Shown here one piece after another: positions 33,761 to 42,500 of a stretch of DNA of 64,000 nt. Location of the stretch: assembly GCA_934359755.1 (NCBI GenBank), contig CAKRLV010000001.1, positions 151,716 to 215,715 on the forward strand. Direction: 5' to 3'. Under the pieces are notes generated by a model. That model searched no databases, had not been told where the DNA came from, and saw only the letters and a program-made list of their open reading frames with translations. Made by a program: the position numbers and the translations under genes. Positions within the stretch are counted from its first letter, which is position 1. Each line of letters starts with the position of its first letter. The DNA is from an uncultured Agathobacter sp. Lineage in GTDB: Bacteria; Bacillota; Clostridia; Lachnospirales; Lachnospiraceae.

Positions 33761-34473
33761 TGAACAAATATGTTGAACGTTTATATAATGGTATTATTAA
33801 AGAAAATCCAACATTTGTATTAATGCTTGGAATGTGTCCTACACTTGCTGTTACATCAGGAGCTATAAATGGTTTAGGAATGGGACTTTCAACGACTGTT
33901 GTACTTGTATGTTCCAACTTACTTATATCTTTATTCAGAAAGATAATTCCAAACGGTGTAAGAATGCCAGCTTTCATTGTTATTGTTGCTTCACTTGTAA
34001 CAGTTGTACAATTCTTAATGCAGGCATATTTACCTAGTCTGTCAGCAGCACTTGGTGTATATATTCCACTTATTGTTGTTAACTGTATCATTTTAGGTAG
34101 AGCCGAAAGCTATGCTTCCAAGAACGGGCCGGTTGAATCAATTTTCGATGGACTTGGAATGGGACTCGGATTCACAATGGGACTTACAATAATCGGTCTT
34201 ATTCGTGAAATCCTTGGTGCTGGAACTATATTTAATATTCCAGTTCTTACCAAAATAGGATTTACACCTATTACAATATTCATCATGGCACCTGGTGCAT
34301 TCCTTGTTCTTGCATTCTTAGTTGCTGGTATGAATATAATCAGAAAGAAGATGGAATCAAAAGGAACACCTCTTGCAGAGCCAGCTGGATGTCTTGCTGG
34401 AGACTGTGCACATTGTGGTGCTGCTTGTCCATCAGCAAAGAAATCAAATACTGCCGAAGGAGGGGATAAATAA
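33760..34473 (+). CDS. rnfE: Rnf complex subunit RnfE
   Basis: Integral membrane subunit (237 residues, six helices) homologous to RnfA and NqrD, forming the core with RnfA. Family motifs include ENPTFVLMLGMCPTLAVT and GLGMGLGFTMGLTIIGLIREILG. The C-terminus carries a Cys cluster within PAGCLAGDCAHCGAACPSA that is absent from short RnfE proteins; whether it binds a cofactor is not known. The start overlaps the rnfG stop by one base. Confidence 0.93.
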   Translation: MNKYVERLYNGIIKENPTFVLMLGMCPTLAVTSGAINGLGMGLSTTVVLVCSNLLISLFRKIIPNGVRMPAFIVIVASLVTVVQFLMQAYLPSLSAALGVYIPLIVVNCIILGRAESYASKNGPVESIFDGLGMGLGFTMGLTIIGLIREILGAGTIFNIPVLTKIGFTPITIFIMAPGAFLVLAFLVAGMNIIRKKMESKGTPLAEPAGCLAGDCAHCGAACPSAKKSNTAEGGDK

Positions 34474-35096
34474 TGAGCGTATTAGCAGAGTTAGCTTTAG
34501 TTGCCATCGGTGCCGCTATAGTAAATAACGTTGTATTAAGCCAGTTCCTTGGAATTTGTCCATTCCTTGGAGTATCAAAGAAAACTGAAACAGCTGCTGG
34601 AATGGGTGGCGCAGTTATTTTCGTAATTGCAATTGCCACATTCGTCACACAGCTTATATACAGAGGAATCCTTGCTAATCCAGCACTTGTTAAGGCAGGA
34701 ATTGACCTCACTTATTTACAGACAATCGTATTTATTCTTGTAATTGCAGCATTAGTTCAGTTTGTTGAAATGTTCTTGAAGAAGAAGATGCCACCACTTT
34801 ACGAATCACTCGGTGTATATCTTCCTCTTATCACAACTAACTGTGCCGTACTTGGTGTTGCACTTAACAGTGTTACTAATTATGCTGAGTATTCTTTCTG
34901 GATGGGAACTCTCTACAGCATGGTTTATGGTATTTTTACAGCAGTAGGTTTCTTTATTGCCATTGTATTGATGGCAGGAATAAGAGAGAAAATCGAATAT
35001 AATGACATTCCAAAGACATTTCAGGGTACTGCAATTGTACTTATTACAGCTTGCCTTATGTCAATTGCATTTATGGGATTCTCAGGAATGATTTAG
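34473..35096 (+). CDS. rnfA: Rnf complex subunit RnfA
   Basis: Integral membrane subunit (207 residues, six helices) that pairs with RnfE around a membrane [2Fe-2S] site; homologous to NqrE. NNVVLSQFLGICPFLGVSKK and PLITTNCAVLGVALN, each with a conserved Cys, are present. It starts at the last base of the rnfE stop. Confidence 0.95.
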   Translation: MSVLAELALVAIGAAIVNNVVLSQFLGICPFLGVSKKTETAAGMGGAVIFVIAIATFVTQLIYRGILANPALVKAGIDLTYLQTIVFILVIAALVQFVEMFLKKKMPPLYESLGVYLPLITTNCAVLGVALNSVTNYAEYSFWMGTLYSMVYGIFTAVGFFIAIVLMAGIREKIEYNDIPKTFQGTAIVLITACLMSIAFMGFSGMI

Positions 35097-35108
35097 GAGG
35101 AAAAAATT

Positions 35109-35900
35109 ATGAATATTACTGCAATAATAGTAGCAGCTTTAGTTGTAGGCTGCGTTGGTATTATTCTTGGATTTTTCCTCGGTATCTCGGGAGAAAAATT
35201 CAAAGTAGAGGTAGATCCAAGAGAAGAGGCTATTTTAGAGGTTTTGCCTGGCAATAACTGCGGTGGATGTGGTTATGCTGGATGTTCAGGACTTGCTGCA
35301 GCTATTGTTTGTGGCAAATCACCTGTAAACCAGTGTCCAGTTGGTGGAGCACCAGTTGCTGCCAAAATCGGTGAGATAATGGGTGTTGCTGCAGGAGAAG
35401 ACGTCAAGAAAGTTGCATTTGTAAAATGTGCTGGTACATGTGACAAGGCTAATCAGAATTATGAGTATACTGGTGTAGAAGATTGTGCTTCTATGGCATT
35501 TGTTCCAGCCGGTGGTCCTAAATCATGTAATTATGGATGTCTTGGATATGGAAGCTGTGTAAAGGCATGTCCTTTTGATGCCATTCACATAGTAGATGGG
35601 ATAGCACAGGTTGATGTAACAGCATGTAAGGCATGTGGTAAATGTGTAGCAGCATGTCCAAAACATCTTATAGAGCTTGTACCATACGATGCGTCACACC
35701 TTGTTAAATGTAGTTCTAAAGACAAAGGAAAAGATGTAATGCAGGCTTGTTCAGTTGGATGTATTGGTTGTCATTTATGTGAGAAGAACTGTCCATCAGA
35801 TGCAGTTCATGTAATTGATAATGTTGCATACATTGATCAGGATAAATGTACAGGATGTGGAATCTGTGCACAGAAGTGTCCAAAGAAGATTATACTTTAA
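35109..35900 (+). CDS. rnfB: Rnf complex subunit RnfB (ferredoxin-accepting)
   Basis: Receives electrons from reduced ferredoxin. The 263 residues start with a transmembrane anchor (1-27). An NCGGCGYAGCSGLA Fe-S motif (about residues 51-64) follows, then ferredoxin-type clusters beginning CLGYGSCVKACP, CKACGKCVAACP, CIGCHLCEKNCP and CTGCGICAQKCP. This is the long, cluster-rich Rnf type found in clostridia. An AGGAGG site precedes the ATG. Last gene of the operon. Confidence 0.95.
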   Translation: MNITAIIVAALVVGCVGIILGFFLGISGEKFKVEVDPREEAILEVLPGNNCGGCGYAGCSGLAAAIVCGKSPVNQCPVGGAPVAAKIGEIMGVAAGEDVKKVAFVKCAGTCDKANQNYEYTGVEDCASMAFVPAGGPKSCNYGCLGYGSCVKACPFDAIHIVDGIAQVDVTACKACGKCVAACPKHLIELVPYDASHLVKCSSKDKGKDVMQACSVGCIGCHLCEKNCPSDAVHVIDNVAYIDQDKCTGCGICAQKCPKKIIL

Positions 35901-35926
35901 TCTATTGAATAATATACATTTCAAAT

Positions 35927-35957
35927 AAAAATCGTGGCTGAACCAGCCACGATTTTT
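35927..35957. terminator. Bidirectional terminator between rnfB and apbE
   Basis: AAAATCGTGGCTG pairs with CAGCCACGATTTT around AAC, with A's before and T's after. It can stop both the rnf operon and apbE. Confidence 0.92.
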
Positions 35958-36004
35958 ATATATGAACTTCTTTTATATATGAACTTCTTTTATATATGAA
36001 CTTC
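35954..36004. repeat. Three perfect 17-bp tandem repeats
   Basis: The unit TTTTATATATGAACTTC occurs three times without change, beginning inside the T tract of the preceding terminator and reaching within 40 bases of the apbE stop. Perfect identity suggests recent slippage. Confidence 0.95.
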
Positions 36005-36041
36005 CTTCATACTTATGATTTTTTTAGAATATTAACACAAT

Positions 36042-37094
36042 TTATTTGATGTATGATATATCATTTTCAATTCCAGATGAAGCAACAACGGAGTAATCAT
36101 TTTTTATATAAATAGCCTCGATATCATCAAGCGTTTCAATGTATTTCATCCCTTCATCAACTCCAAGAAGAAAACATATTGTACTTAATGCATCCCCATC
36201 AACAGATTTGTCGCTTATAATAGTTACAGAATATATATCATTCTCACACGGGTATCCCGTTTCTAAATCCAGGATATGATGATATATTTTGTTATCAACT
36301 TTATAATATCTCTCATATATACCAGAAGTTACTACAGATTTATCTGATACCTCAACAGATAGTAGAGCCTGACCTGATTGGTCAAAAGGCTTTTGTATGC
36401 CTACTTTATAATTTGAACCGTCAGCTTTCTTTCCAATAGTAAGTACATTACCACCCAGATTTATAATTCCTGATGTGATATTATTTGAATTTAGGTATTC
36501 TTTCATTCTGTCAGCAATATAACCTTTTGCAATAGCTCCAAGATCAATCTTGCAGGTGTCATCTTTTAGCATTACTTTATTTCCGTCAATCAATATCTTT
36601 GTGTAATCAATATTATCTTTTAATTTGTTTATTTCAGATTCAGACGGAAGATATGATGCATCCACAGTATTAGAATCATCCTCACATTCTTTTGCAATAT
36701 CAGAAATATTCCATAATTCAGATAATTTACCAAGCGTAATATCAAACTTATTCTGACTGTTTTTGCAATAAGATATTCCAGCTTTTAAAATATCGATTGT
36801 ATCATCACTGACTTTGATATACTTTTTGCCAGCATTATCATTTATCTTGGATATCTCACTCGTATCTATAGTGTTTGAAAATTTATTTTCATAATCGGAT
36901 GCCATTTCAAAACATTTATCAATATATGTTTCATCATCAGTTCCGTAAAGTGTGATAGTAATAATTGTATCAAAATAAAATCCAGACTTTGAAACTTTTT
37001 TATCTTTATCAGAACTGCACCCGCTAGCCAACATACATATAAGTAAAGATAAAATGACCAATAAATTTATAGTTTTTTTTCTTAAAATATTCAT
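36042..37094 (-). CDS. apbE: FAD:protein FMN transferase ApbE (lipoprotein)
   Basis: Transfers FMN from FAD to Ser/Thr of target proteins outside the membrane, as required by RnfD and RnfG. The 350 residues begin with a lipoprotein signal ending at Cys26 (MLASGC). The ApbE motifs FYFDTIITITLYG, DLGAIAKGYIADRM, GIINLGGNVLTIG and SVDGDALSTICFLLG follow. Frame extends to GTG 37106, but that codon overlaps the GTGAGG ribosome-binding site, so ATG 37094 is used. It is convergent with rnf, which strongly suggests a functional link. Confidence 0.95.
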   Translation of the reverse strand: MNILRKKTINLLVILSLLICMLASGCSSDKDKKVSKSGFYFDTIITITLYGTDDETYIDKCFEMASDYENKFSNTIDTSEISKINDNAGKKYIKVSDDTIDILKAGISYCKNSQNKFDITLGKLSELWNISDIAKECEDDSNTVDASYLPSESEINKLKDNIDYTKILIDGNKVMLKDDTCKIDLGAIAKGYIADRMKEYLNSNNITSGIINLGGNVLTIGKKADGSNYKVGIQKPFDQSGQALLSVEVSDKSVVTSGIYERYYKVDNKIYHHILDLETGYPCENDIYSVTIISDKSVDGDALSTICFLLGVDEGMKYIETLDDIEAIYIKNDYSVVASSGIENDISYIK

Positions 37095-37151
37095 ATTGAA
37101 CCTCACAATTCATTAAATTTAGTGACAATTTAGAACTAAATTCATTAAGAT

Positions 37152-37180
37152 ACAATAGCATATAATATTTATTCACTCAA
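37152..37180 (-). promoter_or_regulatory. Promoter of apbE
   Basis: On the - strand: TTGAGT (37180-37175), a 17-base spacer and TATTGT (37157-37152). A near-palindrome AATTTAG-AA-CTAAATT at 37127-37142 lies at the expected start and could be an operator. Confidence 0.65.
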
Positions 37181-37230
37181 TATCTAAAATGATTTTGTAT
37201 TTTTCATAAATTTATGGTAATGTATATAAG

Positions 37231-37331
37231 GCGAGTTTTACATTTAAGAACATTACATTTTATAGAAAATATGTAGCTATTTAATGCACTTGAGACTCGC
37301 AACTGTGAAGGTACTGAACAGTTACGAAAAT
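37231..37331 (+). promoter_or_regulatory. Structured leader/repeat upstream of proB
   Basis: GCGAGT (37231-37236) can pair with ACTCGC (37295-37300). Directly after, AACTGT (37301-37306) pairs with ACAGTT (37318-37323). The tail AACAGTTACGAAAAT (37317-37331) recurs exactly before the U32 gene at 44716. It is not a T-box: the GGTGGNACCGCG antiterminator motif is absent. Function unknown. Confidence 0.4.
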
Positions 37332-37350
37332 ATATAAGGAAGTCATTGTT

Positions 37351-38184
37351 ATGAAAAAAGAATACAAACGAATAGTAATTAAAATAGGTTCATCAAGTCT
37401 TACCTACCAAGAGTCTGGGAGACTTAATCTTTCCAAAATGGAGCACCTTGTTCGTGCGATATGCGATCTGCGCAACAGAGGTATTGATGTATGTCTCGTC
37501 AGTTCTGGTGCTATTGCTGTTGGCAGAGTTGCAATAGGTCTTAACGAGAAACCCAAGGATATTTCTACAAAACAGGCGTGTGCTGCTGTCGGACAGGGAA
37601 GACTTATGATGACATATCAGAAACTGTTCGCTGAATATAACCAGGTATCTGGACAGGTTCTTATGACCAAAAATACTATGGTTAACCCTGTCTCAAGAAG
37701 CAATACAAAGAACACATTTAACGAATTATTTAATTTGGGAATTGTTCCAATTGTAAATGAGAACGATACAGTAAGTACATATGAGATGCAGTTTGGAGAT
37801 AATGACACATTGTCAGCTCTTGTATCATCATTAGTGGGAGCCGATTTACTTATACTTCTTTCTGACATTGATGGATTATACACAGATGATCCACATTCTA
37901 ATCCAGACGCAATGCTCATAAAGGATGTAGAAGAAATTGATGAAAGACTATATCATATGGCAAAGGAATCAACAGGAAGCGATGTGGGGACAGGTGGAAT
38001 GGCAACCAAGCTTACAGCTGCAAAGATTGCTACCTATTCTGGAGCCGATATGATTATTTCAAATGGAAATAATGTCGAGACAATTTTAGATATTATGGAC
38101 AATGATTTTATTGGAACAACCTTCCACGCACAGGAAAACCCAAATTTCCAGTTAGCAAATTATATTATGGAGACATTAGGCTGA
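37351..38184 (+). CDS. proB: Glutamate 5-kinase
   Basis: First step of proline synthesis: ATP-dependent phosphorylation of glutamate. The 277 residues show KIGSSSLT, VSSGAIAVG, VNENDTVST, FGDNDTLSALV and GTGGMATKL. The protein lacks the C-terminal PUA domain of E. coli ProB, as is common in clostridia. It starts the proB-DUF896-5-FCL-proA cluster, with an AAGGAAG site before the ATG. Confidence 0.95.
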   Translation: MKKEYKRIVIKIGSSSLTYQESGRLNLSKMEHLVRAICDLRNRGIDVCLVSSGAIAVGRVAIGLNEKPKDISTKQACAAVGQGRLMMTYQKLFAEYNQVSGQVLMTKNTMVNPVSRSNTKNTFNELFNLGIVPIVNENDTVSTYEMQFGDNDTLSALVSSLVGADLLILLSDIDGLYTDDPHSNPDAMLIKDVEEIDERLYHMAKESTGSDVGTGGMATKLTAAKIATYSGADMIISNGNNVETILDIMDNDFIGTTFHAQENPNFQLANYIMETLG

Positions 38185-38185
38185 T

Positions 38186-38410
38186 ATGAACAAAGAAAAA
38201 ATAGATAGAATTAATGAATTATACAAAAAATCTAAAGCAGAAGGACTTACAGAGGAAGAAAAAAAGGAGCAGGCTATATTACGTCAGGAATTTATTGCCA
38301 GTGTCAAAGGTAATCTTCGCGCGCAGCTGAATAATATTGACATAGTCGACGCTGATGGCAAAGTGGAAAATCTAGGTAAGAAATATGCAAACCAAAAACG
38401 AAATTCGTAG
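38186..38410 (+). CDS. DUF896 (YnzC-type) small protein
   Basis: A 74-residue, highly charged helical protein of the DUF896/UPF0291 family, recognised by RINELYKKSKAEGLTEEEKKEQ and RQEFIASVKGNLRAQL. Function is not established. It starts 1 base after the proB stop, and its end overlaps the 5-FCL gene by 26 bases. Confidence 0.9.
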   Translation: MNKEKIDRINELYKKSKAEGLTEEEKKEQAILRQEFIASVKGNLRAQLNNIDIVDADGKVENLGKKYANQKRNS

Positions 38411-38945
38411 AGAATTTAAACTAAAACGACTTGAAATGAATACTTTCGATTGTGATAAACTAAGTGATATGATTTGTAATAAGATTATAAATCTAAAATG
38501 TTATAAGCAGGCTTCTAATATTCTTATGTATTCATCAATTCAAAATGAAGTGAATTTGCATAAATTACTTACACATGCGAATAGCCTTGAAAAAAACATA
38601 TATCTACCCAAAGTAGATGGCGATAATATGGAATTTTATAAGTTAACCAGTTTATCTGAGTTACAAATTGGAAGCTATAATATATTAGAACCCCCACAGG
38701 GGCAATTATATAATAATAGCCCAGACTCAATTATATTAATTCCAGGAATTGCTTTTTCAGTAAATGGAGCAAGAATAGGTTTTGGTAAAGGGTATTACGA
38801 CAGATATTTATCACAGAAGGCATTTATTGCCAAAATAGGAGTCGCATATGAATGGCAGACTGTCAGACAATGGAACACAAATAAATTTGATATAAATATG
38901 GATATGATTGTAACAGAAAATAGGGAGGTTTATGTCAATGAATAA
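38385..38945 (+). CDS. 5-formyltetrahydrofolate cyclo-ligase
   Basis: ATP-dependent enzyme that recycles 5-formyl-THF to methenyl-THF. The 186 residues include NEIRREFKLKRLEM near the start, LIPGIAFSVNGARIGFGKG and the substrate/ATP motif GFGKGYYDRYL. Its insertion between proB and proA is incidental to proline synthesis and probably reflects operon reshuffling. Overlaps DUF896 by 26 bases and proA by 8. Confidence 0.92.
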   Translation: MQTKNEIRREFKLKRLEMNTFDCDKLSDMICNKIINLKCYKQASNILMYSSIQNEVNLHKLLTHANSLEKNIYLPKVDGDNMEFYKLTSLSELQIGSYNILEPPQGQLYNNSPDSIILIPGIAFSVNGARIGFGKGYYDRYLSQKAFIAKIGVAYEWQTVRQWNTNKFDINMDMIVTENREVYVNE

Positions 38946-40194
38946 GCTTGAACAATTATGTAAAAATGCATATGATGCAAGAATCAAAATGGGAATGCTT
39001 GATACAGAGAAAAAGAATGAAGTTTTGCTTAAAGCAGCCGATTTATTAGTTGAGAATCAGGATGTTATAATAGCAGCTAACGCTATTGATATAGAACATG
39101 CTAAAGAAAATCTCATGCCTGCAAGCCTGCTTGATCGACTTACACTTAATTTCGAAAGAGTAGAACAGATGGCAGATGGACTTAGACAGATTGCTAAACT
39201 TGATGATCCAATAGGGGAAGTTATTTCCATGAAAAAACGTCCAAATGGATTGATTATAGGCAAAAGGCGCGTTCCGTTAGGTGTTATTGGAATTATATTT
39301 GAGGCTCGTCCAAATGTCACATCTGACGCATTTGGTTTATGTTTTAAGTCGGGCAATTGTTCAATTTTAAAGGGTGGAAGTGATGCTATAAATTCGAATA
39401 TAGCAATTGTTAATGTCCTTAAAGAAGCAATCAATGAATGTGGTGTCTCAAAAGATGTTCTTTTCCTGATTGAAGATACTGACAGGGAGACTACAAACGA
39501 ATTTATGAAGATGGATCAGTATGTAGATCTTTTAATTCCAAGAGGTGGAGCTGGTCTTATACAATCAGTTGTTAAAAACGCTACAATCCCAGTAATACAG
39601 ACTGGTACTGGAAATTGTCATATATACGTTGACTCTGACGCTGATTTCGATATGGCAATCAATATAATTAAAAATGCCAAGACACAGAGAATTGGTGTAT
39701 GTAATGCCTGTGAATCAATTGTAGTACATAAGCATGTTGCAAAGGATTTTCTGCCACTTCTTTATAATGCACTAAAAGAATATCATGTAGAATTAAGATG
39801 TGATGAGGAAGCTGAGAATATTTTAAAAGACAACGAACTGATTAAGCCTGCTACAGAAGAAGACTGGGGTAAAGAATACCTAGATTACATTATGTCTGTT
39901 AAAGTAGTAAAGGATATGTCAGAAGCCGTAGACCACATCAACAAATATACTACTTCACATTCAGAGGCAATTGTTACAAATGACTATGACAGAGCCCAGA
40001 GATTTTTGAACGAAATTGATTCCGCATGCGTATATGTTAATGCATCTACACGTTTTTCAGATGGTAATGAGTTTGGTTTCGGTGCTGAAATCGGTATAAG
40101 CACACAGAAATTACACGCCAGAGGACCAATGGGACTTGAAGCTCTTACCAGTTACAAATATATTATCTATGGAAATGGTCAAATAAGAAAATAA
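38938..40194 (+). CDS. proA: Gamma-glutamyl phosphate reductase
   Basis: Second step of proline synthesis: NADPH reduction of glutamyl-5-phosphate to the semialdehyde. The 418-residue ALDH-fold protein has RRVPLGVIGIIFEARPNVTSD, PRGGAGLIQSV and the catalytic-Cys motif RIGVCNACESIVVH, plus NASTRFSDGNEFGFGAEIGIS. ATG 38938 has normal spacing to AGGGAGG; ATG 38932 is too close. Confidence 0.95.
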   Translation: MNKLEQLCKNAYDARIKMGMLDTEKKNEVLLKAADLLVENQDVIIAANAIDIEHAKENLMPASLLDRLTLNFERVEQMADGLRQIAKLDDPIGEVISMKKRPNGLIIGKRRVPLGVIGIIFEARPNVTSDAFGLCFKSGNCSILKGGSDAINSNIAIVNVLKEAINECGVSKDVLFLIEDTDRETTNEFMKMDQYVDLLIPRGGAGLIQSVVKNATIPVIQTGTGNCHIYVDSDADFDMAINIIKNAKTQRIGVCNACESIVVHKHVAKDFLPLLYNALKEYHVELRCDEEAENILKDNELIKPATEEDWGKEYLDYIMSVKVVKDMSEAVDHINKYTTSHSEAIVTNDYDRAQRFLNEIDSACVYVNASTRFSDGNEFGFGAEIGISTQKLHARGPMGLEALTSYKYIIYGNGQIRK

Positions 40195-40205
40195 CAGAGG
40201 AATTT

Positions 40206-41609
40206 ATGAGAGATTTAGAAGCACAATTACAATATTCATATATGGATAAAGCAAAAGAGTATATTCAGAAGAAAGAGCAGACTCTTGGCAGAAAACTCAC
40301 ATTTCATGTAACTACATTCGGCTGTCAGATGAATGCAAGAGATTCTGAAAAACTTGTCGGCATACTAGAAGAAATTGGATATGTTGAAGTAGATGATGAA
40401 AAGGCTGACTTTGTAATCTACAATACATGTACAGTAAGAGAGAATGCAAACAATAAAGTATACGGCCGCCTTGGATACCTTTCTACACTCAAGAAAAAAA
40501 ATCCTGAAATGATGATAGCATTATGTGGCTGTATGATGCAGGAGCCTGATGTGGTCGAAAGAATCAGAACACACTACAAATATGTCAATCTTGTATTTGG
40601 TACACACAATATTTTCAAATTTGCTGAATTACTTTGTCAGTGTTATGAATCTAAATCTACAATTATTGATATCTGGAAAGATACAGACAAAATTGTAGAG
40701 GACCTGCCAATAAAAAGAAAATTCTCTTTTAAATCAGGTGTTAATATCATGTTTGGATGCAACAACTTCTGCAGCTACTGTATCGTTCCATATGTAAGAG
40801 GGCGAGAGAGAAGCAGAGAACCTAAAGATATTATAAGAGAAATAGAAGGTCTTGTTGCCGATGGTGTTTGTGAAATAATGCTTTTAGGGCAGAATGTAAA
40901 CTCATATGGCAAAACACTTGACAATCCAGTTTCATTTGCCCAGCTGCTTCGTGCAGTCAATGAAATAAAAGGATTAAAGAGAATACGTTTTATGACATCA
41001 CATCCTAAGGATCTGTCAGATGATTTAATCCTCGCCATGAAAGAATGTGACAAAGTATGTAACCATCTGCACTTACCACTTCAATCTGGAAGTTCAAGAA
41101 TCCTTAAGATTATGAACAGACACTATGATAAGGAACAGTATCTTGATGAGGTACGTCGCCTGCGTGAAGCAATTCCTGATATTGCACTTACTACAGACAT
41201 TATTGTAGGTTTTCCAGGTGAAACCGAAGAAGATTTTCTTGAGACAATGGATGTTGTAAAACAGGTACAATATGATAGTGCTTTTACATTTATATATTCC
41301 AAGAGAACTGGAACTCCTGCTGCATCTATGGACAATCAGGTATCAGAAGATGTCATCAAAGATCGATTTGACCGCCTGCTAAAAGAAGTTCAGGATATAT
41401 CATCACACAAGGCAATGCTCCTTGAAGGCAGGATAATGCCTGTTTTAGCTGAAGAAATGAATGAGCATGATTCAAACCTTATTACAGGAAGACTTGATAA
41501 TAATTCAGTTGTACATTTTCCAGGCACCAGTGATATGATTGGAAATATTTACAATGTAATGCTTAAAGAATGTAAAGGATTTTACTATATTGGAGAGATT
41601 TCAGAATAA
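40206..41609 (+). CDS. miaB: tRNA-2-methylthio-N6-dimethylallyladenosine synthase
   Basis: Radical-SAM methylthiotransferase acting on i6A37 of tRNAs. The 467 residues contain the N-terminal UPF0004 cluster Cys residues (TFGCQMNARDSEKL, NTCTVRENA, ALCGCMMQ), the radical-SAM CxxxCxxC in GCNNFCSYCIVPYVRGRERS and a C-terminal TRAM domain. The second family member, rimO, is at 60469. It lies 12 bases after proA and its stop overlaps the NusG-II gene by 1 base. Confidence 0.95.
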   Translation: MRDLEAQLQYSYMDKAKEYIQKKEQTLGRKLTFHVTTFGCQMNARDSEKLVGILEEIGYVEVDDEKADFVIYNTCTVRENANNKVYGRLGYLSTLKKKNPEMMIALCGCMMQEPDVVERIRTHYKYVNLVFGTHNIFKFAELLCQCYESKSTIIDIWKDTDKIVEDLPIKRKFSFKSGVNIMFGCNNFCSYCIVPYVRGRERSREPKDIIREIEGLVADGVCEIMLLGQNVNSYGKTLDNPVSFAQLLRAVNEIKGLKRIRFMTSHPKDLSDDLILAMKECDKVCNHLHLPLQSGSSRILKIMNRHYDKEQYLDEVRRLREAIPDIALTTDIIVGFPGETEEDFLETMDVVKQVQYDSAFTFIYSKRTGTPAASMDNQVSEDVIKDRFDRLLKEVQDISSHKAMLLEGRIMPVLAEEMNEHDSNLITGRLDNNSVVHFPGTSDMIGNIYNVMLKECKGFYYIGEISE

Positions 41610-41992
41610 TGAATAAAAGAATTGGTAGAAATGATATTATTTTTATTTCGACACTATTAATATTAATCATTATTTTTCTATTTGTTTTTTATTCTAAATA
41701 TAATACGTCAGGTTCTTATGTCACGATTACTGTTGACGGTAAGCAATACGGACGTTATCGTTTAGATGAAGATAAAGAAATCAAAATCAAAAATGCATCT
41801 GGCAAAGTAACCAATATATTATTAATAAAGGACAATTGTGCAAATATGATAGAAGCAAATTGTCCTGATAAATTGTGTGTTAATCAAAAAGCTATTTCAA
41901 AGGAAAAAGAGACTATAGTCTGTCTTCCAAATAAAGTAGTTGTTACAGTTGAGTCAGACGATGAATCAGACTTTGACGCAATTGCTAATTAA
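41609..41992 (+). CDS. NusG domain II (PF07009-type) membrane-anchored protein
   Basis: A 127-residue protein with one N-terminal transmembrane helix (about 10-28) and an extracytoplasmic domain. The domain shows YVTITVDGKQYGRYRLDEDK, ANMIEANCPDKLCVNQ (two Cys) and ETIVCLPNKVVVTVE, the NusG_II signature. Despite the name it is not the transcription factor NusG. It is paired with the Gx gene downstream, an association also reported near flavin-based extracellular electron-transfer genes (from memory; to be checked). Start overlaps the miaB stop. Confidence 0.88.
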   Translation: MNKRIGRNDIIFISTLLILIIIFLFVFYSKYNTSGSYVTITVDGKQYGRYRLDEDKEIKIKNASGKVTNILLIKDNCANMIEANCPDKLCVNQKAISKEKETIVCLPNKVVVTVESDDESDFDAIAN

Positions 41993-42003
41993 GGAGTTGC
42001 TTT

Positions 42004-42492
42004 ATGAAGAAAAAAACAGCATATATGGGATTGTTTTTGGCACTAGCATTGATATGTAGTTATATAGAGTCTTTCTTTTCACTTGGTATCCCAGGTATAA
42101 AGCTCGGGCTTACGAATATAGTAGTAATCTGGCTGCTTTATCTGATTGGAACCAGGGAAGCGATTTTTATTTCGATTCTTCGAATCATTCTTGCAGGATT
42201 CATGTTTGGAAATGCATTCAGTATCATTTACTCCCTTGCAGGTGGTATACTCAGTTTTTTGACCATGTATCTCATGAAAAAGACAAACAAATTTAAATGT
42301 ATAACTGTAAGCATAGTTGGTGGTATTTTTCACAATATAGGACAGATTTTAGTAGCTACACAAATTGTTAAGAATTATAACATTTTATTCTATATACCAG
42401 TTCTACTTGTATCAGGAACAATAACAGGACTTGTAATCGGAATATTATCGCAGGAATTAATTATCCGGATTGGAAATAGATTTAAGTTTTAG
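42004..42492 (+). CDS. Gx / heptaprenyl diphosphate synthase component I family membrane protein
   Basis: A 162-residue protein of about five helices matching the Hpre_diP_synt_I (PF07456) family, with GIPGIKLGLTNIVVIWLLYLIG and LAGGILSFLTMYLMKK. Members are often annotated as component I of heptaprenyl diphosphate synthase or as Gx transporters; neither activity is shown by sequence. It is paired with the NusG-II gene 11 bases upstream and precedes ruvA by 8 bases. Confidence 0.85.
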   Translation: MKKKTAYMGLFLALALICSYIESFFSLGIPGIKLGLTNIVVIWLLYLIGTREAIFISILRIILAGFMFGNAFSIIYSLAGGILSFLTMYLMKKTNKFKCITVSIVGGIFHNIGQILVATQIVKNYNILFYIPVLLVSGTITGLVIGILSQELIIRIGNRFKF

Positions 42493-42500
42493 GAGGATAT

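Noticed and set aside
37231..37331. T-box or other amino-acid riboswitch for proB
   Set aside because: The T-box GGTGGNACCGCG motif and specifier layout are absent.
41609..41992. NusG transcription factor
   Set aside because: It has a transmembrane helix and only the NusG_II domain, not the NGN domain of NusG.
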